Positions 1 to 9,899 of a stretch of 64,000 nt of DNA are shown piece by piece (positions within the stretch are counted from its first letter, which is position 1; each line of letters begins with the position of its first letter). The translations under genes and the position numbers were made by a program. The stretch spans positions 108,577 to 172,576 of IMG/VR virus record IMGVR_UViG_3300008117_008517, one strand, 5' to 3'. The notes beneath the pieces were generated by a model. The model saw only the letters and a list, made by a program, of their open reading frames with translations, did no database searches and was not told the DNA's origin. The DNA is from a virus.

Positions 1-3000
1 GTTCAGATAAAAGAAGATACTCAGAAAATCTTAAATCAGCAAGATACTATTCTTAAAATGTTGAGAGAAGGTAAAGATACACCTAATGAAACCAAAATTA
101 AAAAAATCCCTTCTGAACCAACAACTCCTAAAATCGGAAGACAGAAATTAGAAGAGAATCAAGAAAATGTAAGAGATACTAAGAGTAAAGACACTACAGA
201 CACTTCATTTTCTAAGTTAAAAAAGTTTTTTACGGAGTTAACAACTACTAAAATTGCGAAAGAAAGACAAGAGAACACTAAAGACTCTTCGATTTCTAAA
301 TCGGAAAATATTCAATCCGAATTAACAACTACTAAAATTGCAAAGGAAAGACAAGAGGACAACAAAGATTCTTCAATCTCTAAATCAGAAAAGATTCAAT
401 CCGAATTAACAACTACCAAAATTGCAAAAGAAAGACAAGAGGATACAAAGGTTCTAAAACTAGAAAAACAAAGTTCGTCCGAAGGTTTTTTAACTAGATT
501 ACATACTATATTAAAAAGAGAAAAAGAAGAATCAATAGAAGAAAGGAAGAGTAAGGCAGTGACATCTGATCTAACCACTATGAAGATGTCTAAAGATATA
601 GAAAAAGATAAAAGAACAGAATTCAAAGAAACTCCTGTTAAAACTAAAGGAGAGGTTAGTTTTTGGAATCGACTTTTTCCTAATAAATCAATTAATGAGA
701 AGGTTAAAATTCTTTCTGACTATTTTACTAAAGGTATTATATCGAAAGATGATAAAAAGGTAAAGAAAACAGACACTGAACTTACGACAGTCAAGATACA
801 AATTGAGAAACAATACGGTGGTAGGACGACCAAAGAAGATAAAACTGTTAAGGCATTTAGTAAAGAACCAACAACTGTGAAGGTTTCTAGGGATAGAAAA
901 GAAGATAGTAAAGATTCAAAAGACTCAAAAATAAAAAAAGTCTCAGAAGAACCGACTACAACAAAAGTAGCAAAAGAGAAAAGAGATGAAAGAAGAGAAT
1001 CCAAAGAAGAGAAATCAAAAGGTGGCATGTTTGGAAGCATGGACACTAAGAAAATCAAAGATGGAGTTTCTGCAATTTTACTTATCGCAGTTGGAATTGT
1101 AGCAATTGGTCTTGCTCTTAAACTAGTTGGTAAAGTAGATTTTGTGTCAGTAATGGCAATAGCACTTGCACTTCCATTAATCGCTATAGCATTTGCTAAA
1201 ATAGCTTCAGTTTTCTCAGGTAAAGAGGTAACTGATGAGAGAGGTAGAAAGTCTAGAAGCGCAGCAATCGATATTAAACAACTACCCGCTATCATTTTAG
1301 GGTTAGTTGGGTTTTCTGCAGCTATCACCGCATCGTCATATATCTTGAGTAAAGTAAAACCAATTGGATTAGCACAAGCCGTGACCGCAATTTTGATAGG
1401 TGGAGTTTTTTCCGCACTTTCATTTGGTCTACATAGACTTGTTGGAGCTTTTGGTAAGATGAGTTTATTAGGAGGTGTAAAAGCCGTTTTATTTATGCCA
1501 GTAGTTCTGGTTGCGGTATCAACTGCAATTGCACTATCTTCTTATGTACTTAGCGCTGTCAAACCAATTGGTATTTTTCAGGCAGTCACTGCTATTTTGA
1601 TTGCTGGTGTATTTTCAGTTCTAGGATATGGAATTGGAAAATTAATAAGAGCATTTAGAGGTATAGATCCAGTAACTGCATTTATGGCCGCTAAAATGAT
1701 GCCTATTGTATTACTTGCAGTAACTGCGACTATTGCTGCCGCCTCTTACCTACTTTCAGCGGTGAAACCAATAGGATTCTTTCAAGCACTGACCGCAATA
1801 TTAATTGCTGGTGTATTCACAGTATTATCTTTTGGTATAGGTAAAATAATAGGTTCTTTTAGAAGAATAGATCCAGCGACAGCTCTTGCTGCTACGGCCA
1901 TGATGCCTTTGATATTTATAGCTCTTTCATTCTCAATCATGATGTCTTCATATTTCTTAGGGAATGTTAAAGTAATTGGGCTATTTCAAGCACTTACTGC
2001 TATTGCAATATCTATAGTTTTTGTAGCACTTTCTTTTGGTCTTGCTAAGATTTTACCGGCATTTAGACGGTTATCACCAGCTGACATAACAAAAGCAGCA
2101 ATAGGAATGCCTATTATATTCACCGCACTTTCACTAGCAATAATGGTTTCTTCATACTTTATTTCGGGTGTTAAGCCAATAGGATTTGCTCAGTTTTTAA
2201 CAGCACTTGGAATTTCTATTTTATTTGTAGGGTTTGCATTTGCAACTAAATTTATAGTCAAAGGTCTTAAAGGAGTAACCACTGCTCAAGTAGTTAACGC
2301 CATGAAAATGCTACTAATAGTCGCAACTACAGTAGCGATTGCTAGTTTCATAGTTTCTGTTGCTCCTTCTGTACCATTTATGAAGACGTTACAATTCGGT
2401 CTTCTAGGAATAGGACTTGGAGCTACAACAGTTGTGATGGCCATTGCAATCAAGACAATTAAAAAAATTGGATTAGGATTAAAAGATATTTTGACTGGTG
2501 GTCTGATGATTTTAGCAATAGCAACAACTATCGCACTTTCTTCTGTGATTCTTAATATGGGTACTTATGAAAAGTATCCAAGTTGGAAATGGGCACTTGG
2601 AGTAGGAGCATCTCTTGTTGGATTTGGACTAGCGGCTGTAGTTTTGGGTTCTATTGCATCTTCTGGAATTGGAGCTCTTGCAATTCTTGCAGGACTCGCT
2701 TCAATTCTTGCAATAGCTGGTACTATTGTATTGACAGATAAAATAATTTCAGCAGGTACTTATCAAAAGTATCCAGGTGCAAAATGGATTCTTGGAGTCG
2801 GAGCTACTATGGTAGGATTCGGTCTCGCTGCAGTTACATTAGGCGGTATAATAGTCGGCACACTTGGATTAGGAGGTCTCGCTATTGCTGCTGGACTAGT
2901 CGCAGTTATCGGTATTGCTGAAACGATTGTTAAAGTAGATAAGATTATTGCCAAGGGTAATTATACGAAATCTCCTGGTGTGAGATGGATTCTCGGAGTT

Positions 3001-6000
3001 GGATCCTCGATGGTTGGATTCGGACTTGCCGCGGTAACACTAGGTGGAATAATAGTCGGTACTTTAGGTTTAGGAGGATTGGCCATCAAAGCTGGACTTT
3101 CTGCAGTTGAATCAATTGCAAAAACTATAGTGAAGACTGACAAAATATTAAGTGCTGGTCAATATACAAAGTACCCAGGTGCTGCTTGGGCTTTAACAGT
3201 TGGTTCAATTATTACAGCGTTTTCTACAGCAGTATTATTATTGGGTGCTGTTAGTTCAGGAGGAGGTCTCTTGCAAAAGTTGAGTCTTGGATTAGTAAAA
3301 AACCCATTAGAGTCAGGAATACAAGCAATAAAGAAAATAGCTCAAGCTATAGTAGATGTAGATAAAAAGTTAGCTGAAGGTAGTTATACTAAAGGTCCGA
3401 ATCCTACTTGGGCAAAAGGCATTTCCGCATCACTCTCTGCATTTTCACCAATTTACAGAATGTTATTAGCTGAAAAACTTATGAGTTTCATAGGTGGTGT
3501 CTCCGCTAAAGACTTTGCGCAAGCTATAAAAGTAATTTCTGGTGGAATAGTAGATTCCGCAAAACTCTTTGAAAGCGCAAAAGTTGCCTTTAAAAATGGA
3601 CCACCAGTTACTTGGTCAAAAGGTGTAAGTGCTTCACTCGGTGCGTTCTCATCAATATACTCACTACTCGTAAAAGATAAAATTATGAGTATTTTTGGAT
3701 CAGGAATCTCACCGAAAGATTTTTCTCAAGCTATTAAGACAATTTCTGGTGGAATAGTAGATGCCGCAAAATTATTTGGAAATGCTGCTGTAGCGTTTAA
3801 GAACGGGCCACCAGTTGAGTGGGCTAAGGGTATCAGTAAAGCACTTGGTGCTTTTTCATCTATCTATTCACTTCTAGTTAAGGATAGAATAATGAGTATA
3901 TTTGGTTCTGGTGTATCACCTAAAGACTTCTCGCAAGCGATTAAGACAATTTCTGGTGGTATAGTAGATTCTGCAAAGTTATTTGACAAGGCGTCTGTTG
4001 CATTCAAGAATGGTCCACCAGTTGAATGGGCAAATGGAGTTAGTAAATCTTTAGGAGCATTCTCATCTATATACAAATTACTAGCAAGTAATTCTGGTTG
4101 GTGGAAAAGTGGTGTCGATCCAAAAATGTATGCACAAGCTATAGTTACAATTACGAATGGAATTGTGACTGCGGCAAAGGCTTTCGGGTCGGCGTCAGTA
4201 GCATTTAAAAATGGTCCACCTGTTGAGTGGGCTGATGGGGTTGGTAAGTCACTCTCAGCGTTTCAGCCTATTTATGAACTATTATTAAAAAATTCTGGTT
4301 GGTGGAAGAGTGGTATAGATCCTAAAATGTATTCTCAAGCAATTGTGACTATAACTAGTGGTATAGTCACTGCTGCAAAGGCATTTGGTTCCGCATCGGT
4401 GGCGTTTAAAAATGGTCCACCGGTTGAATGGGCCGATGGAGTTGGTAAGTCACTAGCTGCCTTTCAACCTATATATGAGTTATTACTTAAAAATACTGGA
4501 TGGTGGAAAAGTAATATAGATCCAAAGAAATATGCACAAGCTATAGTCACTATAACTGGTGGTATAATCACCGCGGCTAAATCATTTAGTCAGGCTTCTG
4601 TTGCATTTAAAAATGGACCACCAGTCCAGTGGGCCGAAGGTGTTGGTAAGGCTCTTTCAGCATTTCAACCGGTATATGAATTACTGGTTAGAAATTCAAG
4701 TTGGTGGAAAAGTTCAATAGATCCTAAGAAATACGCTGAAGCGATAGTAACGATTACTGGTGGAATTGTAACTGCTGGTAAAGCATTCGGAGCAGCGGCT
4801 GTTGCATTTAAAAATGGTCCACCAGTTCAGTGGGCTGAAGGTGTCGGTAAAGCACTTTCAGCGTTTCAACCAGTCTATGAGATGTTGGTAAGAAATGCTA
4901 GTTGGTGGAAAAGTTCAATAGATCCTAAGAAATATTCAGAGGCTATACGAACGATTAGTAGAGGAATTACTGATGCCGCAATAGTGCTGTCTACCGCATC
5001 TGTTGCATATAAATTTTATCCAACAGAACAGTGGGCTTCTGGTGTAAGTAGAGCACTTACTGCATTTCAACCAATTTATAAGATTTTACAGAAAGATTCT
5101 GGATGGCTCAGAAGTGGTATTTCTCCAAAGATGTATGCCGATGCTATAAAGACAATTACAACTGGTATTCGAGACTCAGCGATGATTTTAGCACAAGCTT
5201 CGATTGCCTATAGAATGTTTCCAACAGTACAGTGGGCAAACGGTGTAAGTAGAGCTCTTAGTGTGTTCCAACCAATTTATAAAATTTTAGAAAAAGATTC
5301 TGGATGGTTGAGGTCTAATATATCACCAGAAAAGTACGCTAAAGCAATCAAAACAATAACTACTGGTATTCGAGACTCAGCGATGATCTTGGCTTCAGCT
5401 TCTATTGCTTATAGAATGTTCCCAACAGTTCAGTGGGCAAACGGTGTGAGTAGAGCTCTTAGTACTTTTCAACCAATATATAAGATTCTACAAAAAGATT
5501 CGGGTTGGTTCAGAAGTAACATATCTCCAGAGAAATATGCAACAGCTATAAAAACTATTACAACTGGAATAAGAGACTCGGCTGTGATTTTAGCCTCAGC
5601 TTCTCTTGCTTATAGAATGTTCCCAACAACACAGTGGGCAGACGGAGTTAGTAAGGCTTTAAGTACCTTTCATCCAATATACAAGATATTACAAAAAGAT
5701 TCAGGTTGGTTTAGAAGTAATATATCACCTGATAAGTATGCCGCGGCTATTCGTACTATTAGTCAAGGTATAGTTGATTCTGCTTTAATATTAGCAAAAG
5801 CAAAGTCCGCTTATAAGTCTTTCCCAACCACAGAATGGGCAGATGGTGTTAGTAGAGCACTTTCAGCTTTTCAACCTATTTATACGATACTACAAAAAGA
5901 TTCAGGATGGTTTAAAAGTGGAGTTTCAGTTGGTAAGTATAGTGAAGCTATAAAAACACTTAGTATGGGAATCGTAGATTCTGCGAACATACTTAGTAAG

Positions 6001-8721
6001 GGTTTGTATAAAATTTATCCAACAGTAAACTGGGTTATGGGAATATCAGGAGCTTTTGCAATGATACCAGCACTGATTAAGAAAGTAAACAACATTGATT
6101 TCAAGGGACTTTCTAAAATTTGGATGATAAGTGATAGTATTTACAAACTCTCGATTGCATTCAAGGACGCTAAGTTTACAAGTTTTCCGAGTAAAAAATG
6201 GACAAGTGCTATTTCATCATCTTTTACTATGATGATTAATCTTCTAAAGAGTATTGATAAAAGTATATCTATCACTTCACTACTTAGTGGTATTTTGAAG
6301 TCTAAATCCTTAGTTAATTACATTCTAGATTTGGATAAGAAATTTAGCCTCGGTAAATTTAACAAGTTTCCAAACTCAAATTGGGTTAAAGGGTCTACAA
6401 AGTCTATTAGTGAATTTGCGAAGTTACTCAGTGAACTTAATAAGTTGGTCTCTTTAGTAGGATTAAAGACTGGTCAATTCAAAATTTCGAGTATTCTGAA
6501 GTCTGTTTTGGATGTTGATAATCAGATATCTAGAGGTAAATTTAACAGAGTAATAAGTCAGAAATGGTCAAGTTCATTGAGAGTTTCAATACTAGAATTT
6601 TCAAACTTGTTTAAAAATGTAGATAAATTGATATCAATAATTGACTTAAAACTTGGTCAAACTAAAGTTACTAGTATCATTAAATCTATTCTACAAATCG
6701 ACCTACAAATTTCTAAAGGCAAATTTAATAAATTTATTGATAATAAGTGGATCAAAGGCACAAAATCTTCAATTATAGAGTTCGGTGGATTATTCAAAAC
6801 TATAGACAAATTAGTTTCAATAATTTCCTTAAAAATCGGCCAGACAAAGGTTACAAGTATCATCAAGTCAATACTTCAAATCGATTCACAAGTTTCAAAG
6901 GGTAAATTTAATAAATTTATTGATAATAAGTGGATTAAAGGCACAAAACAGTCTGTTCTAGAGTTCGGAAAATTGTTTATTGATGTTAATAAGAATTTCT
7001 CTGTGACTTCTTTATTACTTGGTTTTAATAAAGTCAAAATGATTTTTGATAATATTATATGGATTGATAATAAAATATCTAGAGCTAAATTTGAGAAATC
7101 ACCACCAACAAAATGGCTTACAAATACTAGAGATTCAATAGTTTATTACGGTAAATTGGCGATTGATTCTAATAAAATGTTCGGCACAGTGCCTCTAATA
7201 GCAGGTATCAAAAAGATTAAAACACTAGTAGATACAATTTTGTGGGTCGATAAGACTCTATCAAAGGGTAAATATAATAGAGTTCCAAGTTTAAAATGGC
7301 TAAACGAATCTAAAAATGCAATTTTTACATATGGTAAGATAGCAATCGATTCAAATAAGATCTTCCCTCTGATTTCACTTATAGCTGGTATTAAGAAGGT
7401 TAAAATGATATCAGAGGCTATACTATGGGTTGATAAAACACTATCTAAGGGAAGTTACACTAAAGTGCCAACGCAGAATTGGTTGACACGTTCAAAAAGC
7501 ACGATTTTTCAATACGGGAATCTAGCTATAGAATCAAATAAAAGGTTTGGAACAATTGGATTATTCTTAGGTCTGAAAAAAGTTAGAAATATTGCAGACA
7601 CTTTAAAATATGTTTCGCTTGTAATTAGCGGTGGTAATTATACTAAGTTTCCAAGCTTAGAATGGTCCAAGTCAGTTCCTGCGGCAATATCTGGCTTTAT
7701 GAATCTACCGTTTAAGGGAATGTTTGGTCAATTTTTTGAAAGTATTTTCGGGGCTTCAGAAGATAGTAAGAAATCACAATTAGGAAAAATTGTAGATTTG
7801 ATGTTATATGTTGATAAGAGATTTCAATCGGGTAACTGGAAAAAGTTCCCAACTGTTGAGTGGGTTAAAGGTACAATTTTAGCTCTTCAGAAATTTAAAG
7901 ATATAGTTTCTTTACTTAGTTTTGGTTCACTAAATACTAAGATAATGACTGCATTCGGTGGTAAGAATCCACTTGTAAGCGCAGTTTCTAACATTGAAAA
8001 ACTGGCACAGTCTTTTGATAAACTAGGAAATTCTATGAAGAATTTCAGTCAATCAATAAAAACTCTAGATACAGAAAAACTCGCAGCGATTAAGAGTCTT
8101 TCTTCAAATGTTATTTTAATGTCATTGATGAATCCAGAGCAATTTGACGCGATGTTATCTAAGTTAGAAGAAAGATCTGGAGTTTTTGCTGACCTTATGA
8201 AGGATGTGCAAGACAAGAAAGGTACTTCTGCTAAAACTACTGGTGCCCCTGGTACAGGTCAGAAAGTTGCAGGTGGTGGCGCAATGACTGATTTCAAGAT
8301 GGTACCATCATCTACGGGAGCTAGAATGTCTGGTAAATCAGATGATGCTAAAATGCTTGAGAAACTCGATGCTATGACAAGTCTACTCGCTGATATATCT
8401 AGTGTTGTTGGTAGTAAAGGAGCTTTGAAAACATACCTTGGAAGTCTTAAAGAAGATGTTGATATAGGTGATGGTGGGTTCTCACTTTTTAGTAGATCTG
8501 ATAAAAGAACCAAAAACATATTGAAAAAAGTTGGTGTATCACCAGATGGTATAAATATCTACTTATTCTCATATAAGTTTGATCCTACAGTAGTTTACCA
8601 AGGTGTAATTGCACAAGAGTTGCTTGGCACGAGATTTGAAAACTCAGTTGTACTTGATAAGTCTGGGTATTACGCAGTTGACTACTCAAAACTAGATGTT
8701 CAGTTTAAAAGAACAAATTGA
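1..8721 (+). CDS. Giant tape-measure-like tail protein with C-terminal S74-type chaperone domain (5' partial)
   Basis: The frame is open from base 1, so the gene very likely starts upstream; the first in-window ATG is at 58 (2,887 residues from there). Residues about 1-320 are charged and carry a repeated E-[LP]-T-T-x-K motif. Residues about 335-1085 hold many hydrophobic Ala/Ile/Gly-rich segments, as in tail tape measure proteins. Residues about 840-2610 contain some 28 units anchored on a Trp, with 67-69 residue spacing in the best-conserved stretch. The last 74 residues begin SDKRTKNIL and end around VDYSKL, with GVIAQE between, matching the intramolecular chaperone (peptidase S74) of phage fibres and spikes. 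Tape measures set tail length inside the tube and are oligomeric. A fibre role is less likely given the hydrophobic core. Family is inferred from architecture; the S74 match is clearer. Confidence 0.65.
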   Translation, partial: VQIKEDTQKILNQQDTILKMLREGKDTPNETKIKKIPSEPTTPKIGRQKLEENQENVRDTKSKDTTDTSFSKLKKFFTELTTTKIAKERQENTKDSSISKSENIQSELTTTKIAKERQEDNKDSSISKSEKIQSELTTTKIAKERQEDTKVLKLEKQSSSEGFLTRLHTILKREKEESIEERKSKAVTSDLTTMKMSKDIEKDKRTEFKETPVKTKGEVSFWNRLFPNKSINEKVKILSDYFTKGIISKDDKKVKKTDTELTTVKIQIEKQYGGRTTKEDKTVKAFSKEPTTVKVSRDRKEDSKDSKDSKIKKVSEEPTTTKVAKEKRDERRESKEEKSKGGMFGSMDTKKIKDGVSAILLIAVGIVAIGLALKLVGKVDFVSVMAIALALPLIAIAFAKIASVFSGKEVTDERGRKSRSAAIDIKQLPAIILGLVGFSAAITASSYILSKVKPIGLAQAVTAILIGGVFSALSFGLHRLVGAFGKMSLLGGVKAVLFMPVVLVAVSTAIALSSYVLSAVKPIGIFQAVTAILIAGVFSVLGYGIGKLIRAFRGIDPVTAFMAAKMMPIVLLAVTATIAAASYLLSAVKPIGFFQALTAILIAGVFTVLSFGIGKIIGSFRRIDPATALAATAMMPLIFIALSFSIMMSSYFLGNVKVIGLFQALTAIAISIVFVALSFGLAKILPAFRRLSPADITKAAIGMPIIFTALSLAIMVSSYFISGVKPIGFAQFLTALGISILFVGFAFATKFIVKGLKGVTTAQVVNAMKMLLIVATTVAIASFIVSVAPSVPFMKTLQFGLLGIGLGATTVVMAIAIKTIKKIGLGLKDILTGGLMILAIATTIALSSVILNMGTYEKYPSWKWALGVGASLVGFGLAAVVLGSIASSGIGALAILAGLASILAIAGTIVLTDKIISAGTYQKYPGAKWILGVGATMVGFGLAAVTLGGIIVGTLGLGGLAIAAGLVAVIGIAETIVKVDKIIAKGNYTKSPGVRWILGVGSSMVGFGLAAVTLGGIIVGTLGLGGLAIKAGLSAVESIAKTIVKTDKILSAGQYTKYPGAAWALTVGSIITAFSTAVLLLGAVSSGGGLLQKLSLGLVKNPLESGIQAIKKIAQAIVDVDKKLAEGSYTKGPNPTWAKGISASLSAFSPIYRMLLAEKLMSFIGGVSAKDFAQAIKVISGGIVDSAKLFESAKVAFKNGPPVTWSKGVSASLGAFSSIYSLLVKDKIMSIFGSGISPKDFSQAIKTISGGIVDAAKLFGNAAVAFKNGPPVEWAKGISKALGAFSSIYSLLVKDRIMSIFGSGVSPKDFSQAIKTISGGIVDSAKLFDKASVAFKNGPPVEWANGVSKSLGAFSSIYKLLASNSGWWKSGVDPKMYAQAIVTITNGIVTAAKAFGSASVAFKNGPPVEWADGVGKSLSAFQPIYELLLKNSGWWKSGIDPKMYSQAIVTITSGIVTAAKAFGSASVAFKNGPPVEWADGVGKSLAAFQPIYELLLKNTGWWKSNIDPKKYAQAIVTITGGIITAAKSFSQASVAFKNGPPVQWAEGVGKALSAFQPVYELLVRNSSWWKSSIDPKKYAEAIVTITGGIVTAGKAFGAAAVAFKNGPPVQWAEGVGKALSAFQPVYEMLVRNASWWKSSIDPKKYSEAIRTISRGITDAAIVLSTASVAYKFYPTEQWASGVSRALTAFQPIYKILQKDSGWLRSGISPKMYADAIKTITTGIRDSAMILAQASIAYRMFPTVQWANGVSRALSVFQPIYKILEKDSGWLRSNISPEKYAKAIKTITTGIRDSAMILASASIAYRMFPTVQWANGVSRALSTFQPIYKILQKDSGWFRSNISPEKYATAIKTITTGIRDSAVILASASLAYRMFPTTQWADGVSKALSTFHPIYKILQKDSGWFRSNISPDKYAAAIRTISQGIVDSALILAKAKSAYKSFPTTEWADGVSRALSAFQPIYTILQKDSGWFKSGVSVGKYSEAIKTLSMGIVDSANILSKGLYKIYPTVNWVMGISGAFAMIPALIKKVNNIDFKGLSKIWMISDSIYKLSIAFKDAKFTSFPSKKWTSAISSSFTMMINLLKSIDKSISITSLLSGILKSKSLVNYILDLDKKFSLGKFNKFPNSNWVKGSTKSISEFAKLLSELNKLVSLVGLKTGQFKISSILKSVLDVDNQISRGKFNRVISQKWSSSLRVSILEFSNLFKNVDKLISIIDLKLGQTKVTSIIKSILQIDLQISKGKFNKFIDNKWIKGTKSSIIEFGGLFKTIDKLVSIISLKIGQTKVTSIIKSILQIDSQVSKGKFNKFIDNKWIKGTKQSVLEFGKLFIDVNKNFSVTSLLLGFNKVKMIFDNIIWIDNKISRAKFEKSPPTKWLTNTRDSIVYYGKLAIDSNKMFGTVPLIAGIKKIKTLVDTILWVDKTLSKGKYNRVPSLKWLNESKNAIFTYGKIAIDSNKIFPLISLIAGIKKVKMISEAILWVDKTLSKGSYTKVPTQNWLTRSKSTIFQYGNLAIESNKRFGTIGLFLGLKKVRNIADTLKYVSLVISGGNYTKFPSLEWSKSVPAAISGFMNLPFKGMFGQFFESIFGASEDSKKSQLGKIVDLMLYVDKRFQSGNWKKFPTVEWVKGTILALQKFKDIVSLLSFGSLNTKIMTAFGGKNPLVSAVSNIEKLAQSFDKLGNSMKNFSQSIKTLDTEKLAAIKSLSSNVILMSLMNPEQFDAMLSKLEERSGVFADLMKDVQDKKGTSAKTTGAPGTGQKVAGGGAMTDFKMVPSSTGARMSGKSDDAKMLEKLDAMTSLLADISSVVGSKGALKTYLGSLKEDVDIGDGGFSLFSRSDKRTKNILKKVGVSPDGINIYLFSYKFDPTVVYQGVIAQELLGTRFENSVVLDKSGYYAVDYSKLDVQFKRTN
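235..450. repeat. 84-bp tandem coding repeat (about 2.6 copies)
   Basis: Copies start at 235, 319 and 403, exactly 84 bp (28 residues) apart, each starting with codons for ELTTTKIAKERQE. They lie in the charged N-terminal part of the tape-measure-like protein. The spacing and codon-level similarity suggest recent duplication in frame. Confidence 0.85.
3391..6000. repeat. Array of 67-69 residue Trp-anchored coding repeats
   Basis: Within the tape-measure-like gene the tgg codon of a P-P-V-x-W motif recurs at 3409, 3613, 3820, 4027, 4228 and 4429, i.e. every 201-207 bp, and the series continues with P-T-x-x-W variants. The units share an Ala-Phe-x-x-Ile-Tyr block and a WW-K-S block. More diverged units extend from about 2560 to about 7880. 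Copies differ at many synonymous positions, so most are not recent. Confidence 0.85.
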
Positions 8722-8741
8722 TTAAATTTAATATAATTGCC

Positions 8742-9170
8742 ATGAATATCTTTCAAAAAATTAAATTGTTTCGAGAGTATAAAAAAGTCATAAGAAATAA
8801 TGAAGTCACTCTAGAACAAGACTACAATATTAGAATAGACAGAGCATCAAGACTTTATACCGTTCTTAATATTCCTCAAGAATTATATGGAGAGCCATAT
8901 AATCTTAGAACTTCAGACATTGATACAATTTCACAAACATATATTAAAGAATATGTGTCAAGAGTATCTTCTTATCTTAATTCTGTAGGTTTAAACGAGT
9001 TGTATGACTTTTATGAAAATGTAAAAAAGGTTGATAAATACTCATACCTTATAGTTCTTGGATTTAAACCACTAAACTCGGTTAAATATTATAATGTGGT
9101 CTATTTTAGACTGTTACCAATTTTAATTACATCTTCGATTATTACCTTATTATATTTCATTTTCCGATAA
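8742..9170 (+). CDS. Small protein with C-terminal membrane segment, unknown function
   Basis: 142 residues from the ATG at 8742; an in-frame TTG at 8718 overlaps the preceding stop but is a poorer start. The N-terminus (MNIFQKIKLFREYKK) is basic and helical, and residues about 120-141 form one hydrophobic segment (LLPILITSSIITLLYFIF), so it is probably a single-pass membrane protein. It follows the tape-measure-like gene by 20 bp and is probably co-transcribed. No family was recognised. A role in tail assembly or lysis is possible from position only. Confidence 0.6.
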   Translation: MNIFQKIKLFREYKKVIRNNEVTLEQDYNIRIDRASRLYTVLNIPQELYGEPYNLRTSDIDTISQTYIKEYVSRVSSYLNSVGLNELYDFYENVKKVDKYSYLIVLGFKPLNSVKYYNVVYFRLLPILITSSIITLLYFIFR

Positions 9171-9190
9171 ACAAAGATCATAATATTTAT

Positions 9191-9198
9191 TATAAATA
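9191..9198 (+). promoter_or_regulatory. Candidate late promoter box (TATAAATA)
   Basis: An exact TATAAATA, the T4 late promoter consensus, ends 16 bp before the ATG at 9215. A gp55-like sigma factor is encoded in this window, which makes late-type recognition plausible. In such AT-rich DNA one octamer alone is weak evidence. Confidence 0.4.
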
Positions 9199-9214
9199 AA
9201 AAAAATATTTATTT

Positions 9215-9640
9215 ATGGGTAAATTTTACGATGTATCACAAGATACTCAAGATACATTTTACGAAGTTTTCAATAAAAAAACCTTCCCACTCGCTGTTAA
9301 GTTTCAGTTCTTAGGTTCTGAATCACAGAAAAATCTAATTAAAATATCTAAACTTCCTGACCAATATGGATTTCTTTTAGAAAAAGAACTTCTAGTATTA
9401 ATCAATGAAGATTTGATGTCTGTATTTGATGATGAGTCAATTACAATCCTTATTGAACAGGAAATCGATAAGATTTCTATAGATACACAGTCTGGTAAAA
9501 TTAAAATGATTAAGCCAGATTTAACAACATTTTCATCACTTATCTCAAAGTATGGGGTTGATAAAGTAGCAAAGGCAAATCAAGTCGAAGATCTATATCA
9601 CCAACAATTAAAAGATGGAAAAGAAGAATTTATTGCATAA
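9215..9640 (+). CDS. Conserved hypothetical phage protein
   Basis: 141 residues. The centre (LFxxEQEIDKISID-like, then a Lys-Pro-Asp-Leu-Thr-Thr-Phe block) reads like a compact soluble alpha/beta protein. The helix ILIEQEIDKI sits where a phage metallopeptidase-like domain would carry HExxH, but no His pair is present, so no enzyme activity is proposed. It lies in a tight plus-strand run behind the tape-measure-like gene, 4 bp before the next gene, which suggests a structural or assembly function. Confidence 0.6.
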   Translation: MGKFYDVSQDTQDTFYEVFNKKTFPLAVKFQFLGSESQKNLIKISKLPDQYGFLLEKELLVLINEDLMSVFDDESITILIEQEIDKISIDTQSGKIKMIKPDLTTFSSLISKYGVDKVAKANQVEDLYHQQLKDGKEEFIA

Positions 9641-9643
9641 AAC

Positions 9644-9880
9644 ATGGAAAATCTACAAACAGTATACTACACAGCTCTTAAAAAGAGATACGAGTCTCAA
9701 ATAGCGGAAGCAGAGGCTAATCTTACTCTTTACTTTAGTTCTAAAAATCTAGCTGCTATCGGTGAGCACTCTGACCTACTTACAGAACATGATAGGTGGA
9801 TAGAACAATTGGCAAATGCTAAAGACAAGTTGGAGACACTAGAGAATTTTATCTCTACTGGTCTAACTATAAATGGATAA
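9644..9880 (+). CDS. Small coiled-coil protein, unknown function
   Basis: 78 residues, almost wholly helical, with heptad-like Ala/Leu spacing (KKRYESQIAEAEANLTLYF, then WIEQLANAKDKLETLENF). It starts 4 bp after the previous stop and ends 20 bp before the next gene, so it belongs to the same transcription unit. No family was recognised; small helical tail assembly factors are common in this position. Confidence 0.6.
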   Translation: MENLQTVYYTALKKRYESQIAEAEANLTLYFSSKNLAAIGEHSDLLTEHDRWIEQLANAKDKLETLENFISTGLTING

Positions 9881-9899
9881 AAAAATAAAATAAGAAAAT

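Noticed and set aside
720-1328. 202-codon minus-strand frame inside the tape-measure-like gene
   Set aside because: It lies wholly within a well-supported plus-strand gene, has low-complexity Ser/Leu/Thr composition typical of an antisense shadow, and has no leader.
58-8721. Surface adhesin or tail fibre identity for the giant repeat protein
   Set aside because: The S74 tail alone would suggest a fibre, but the long hydrophobic segments and Trp-spaced helical repeats fit a tape measure better.
9215-9640. Phage metallopeptidase
   Set aside because: The helix in the expected place reads EQEID instead of HExxH and no other metal-ligand set is visible.
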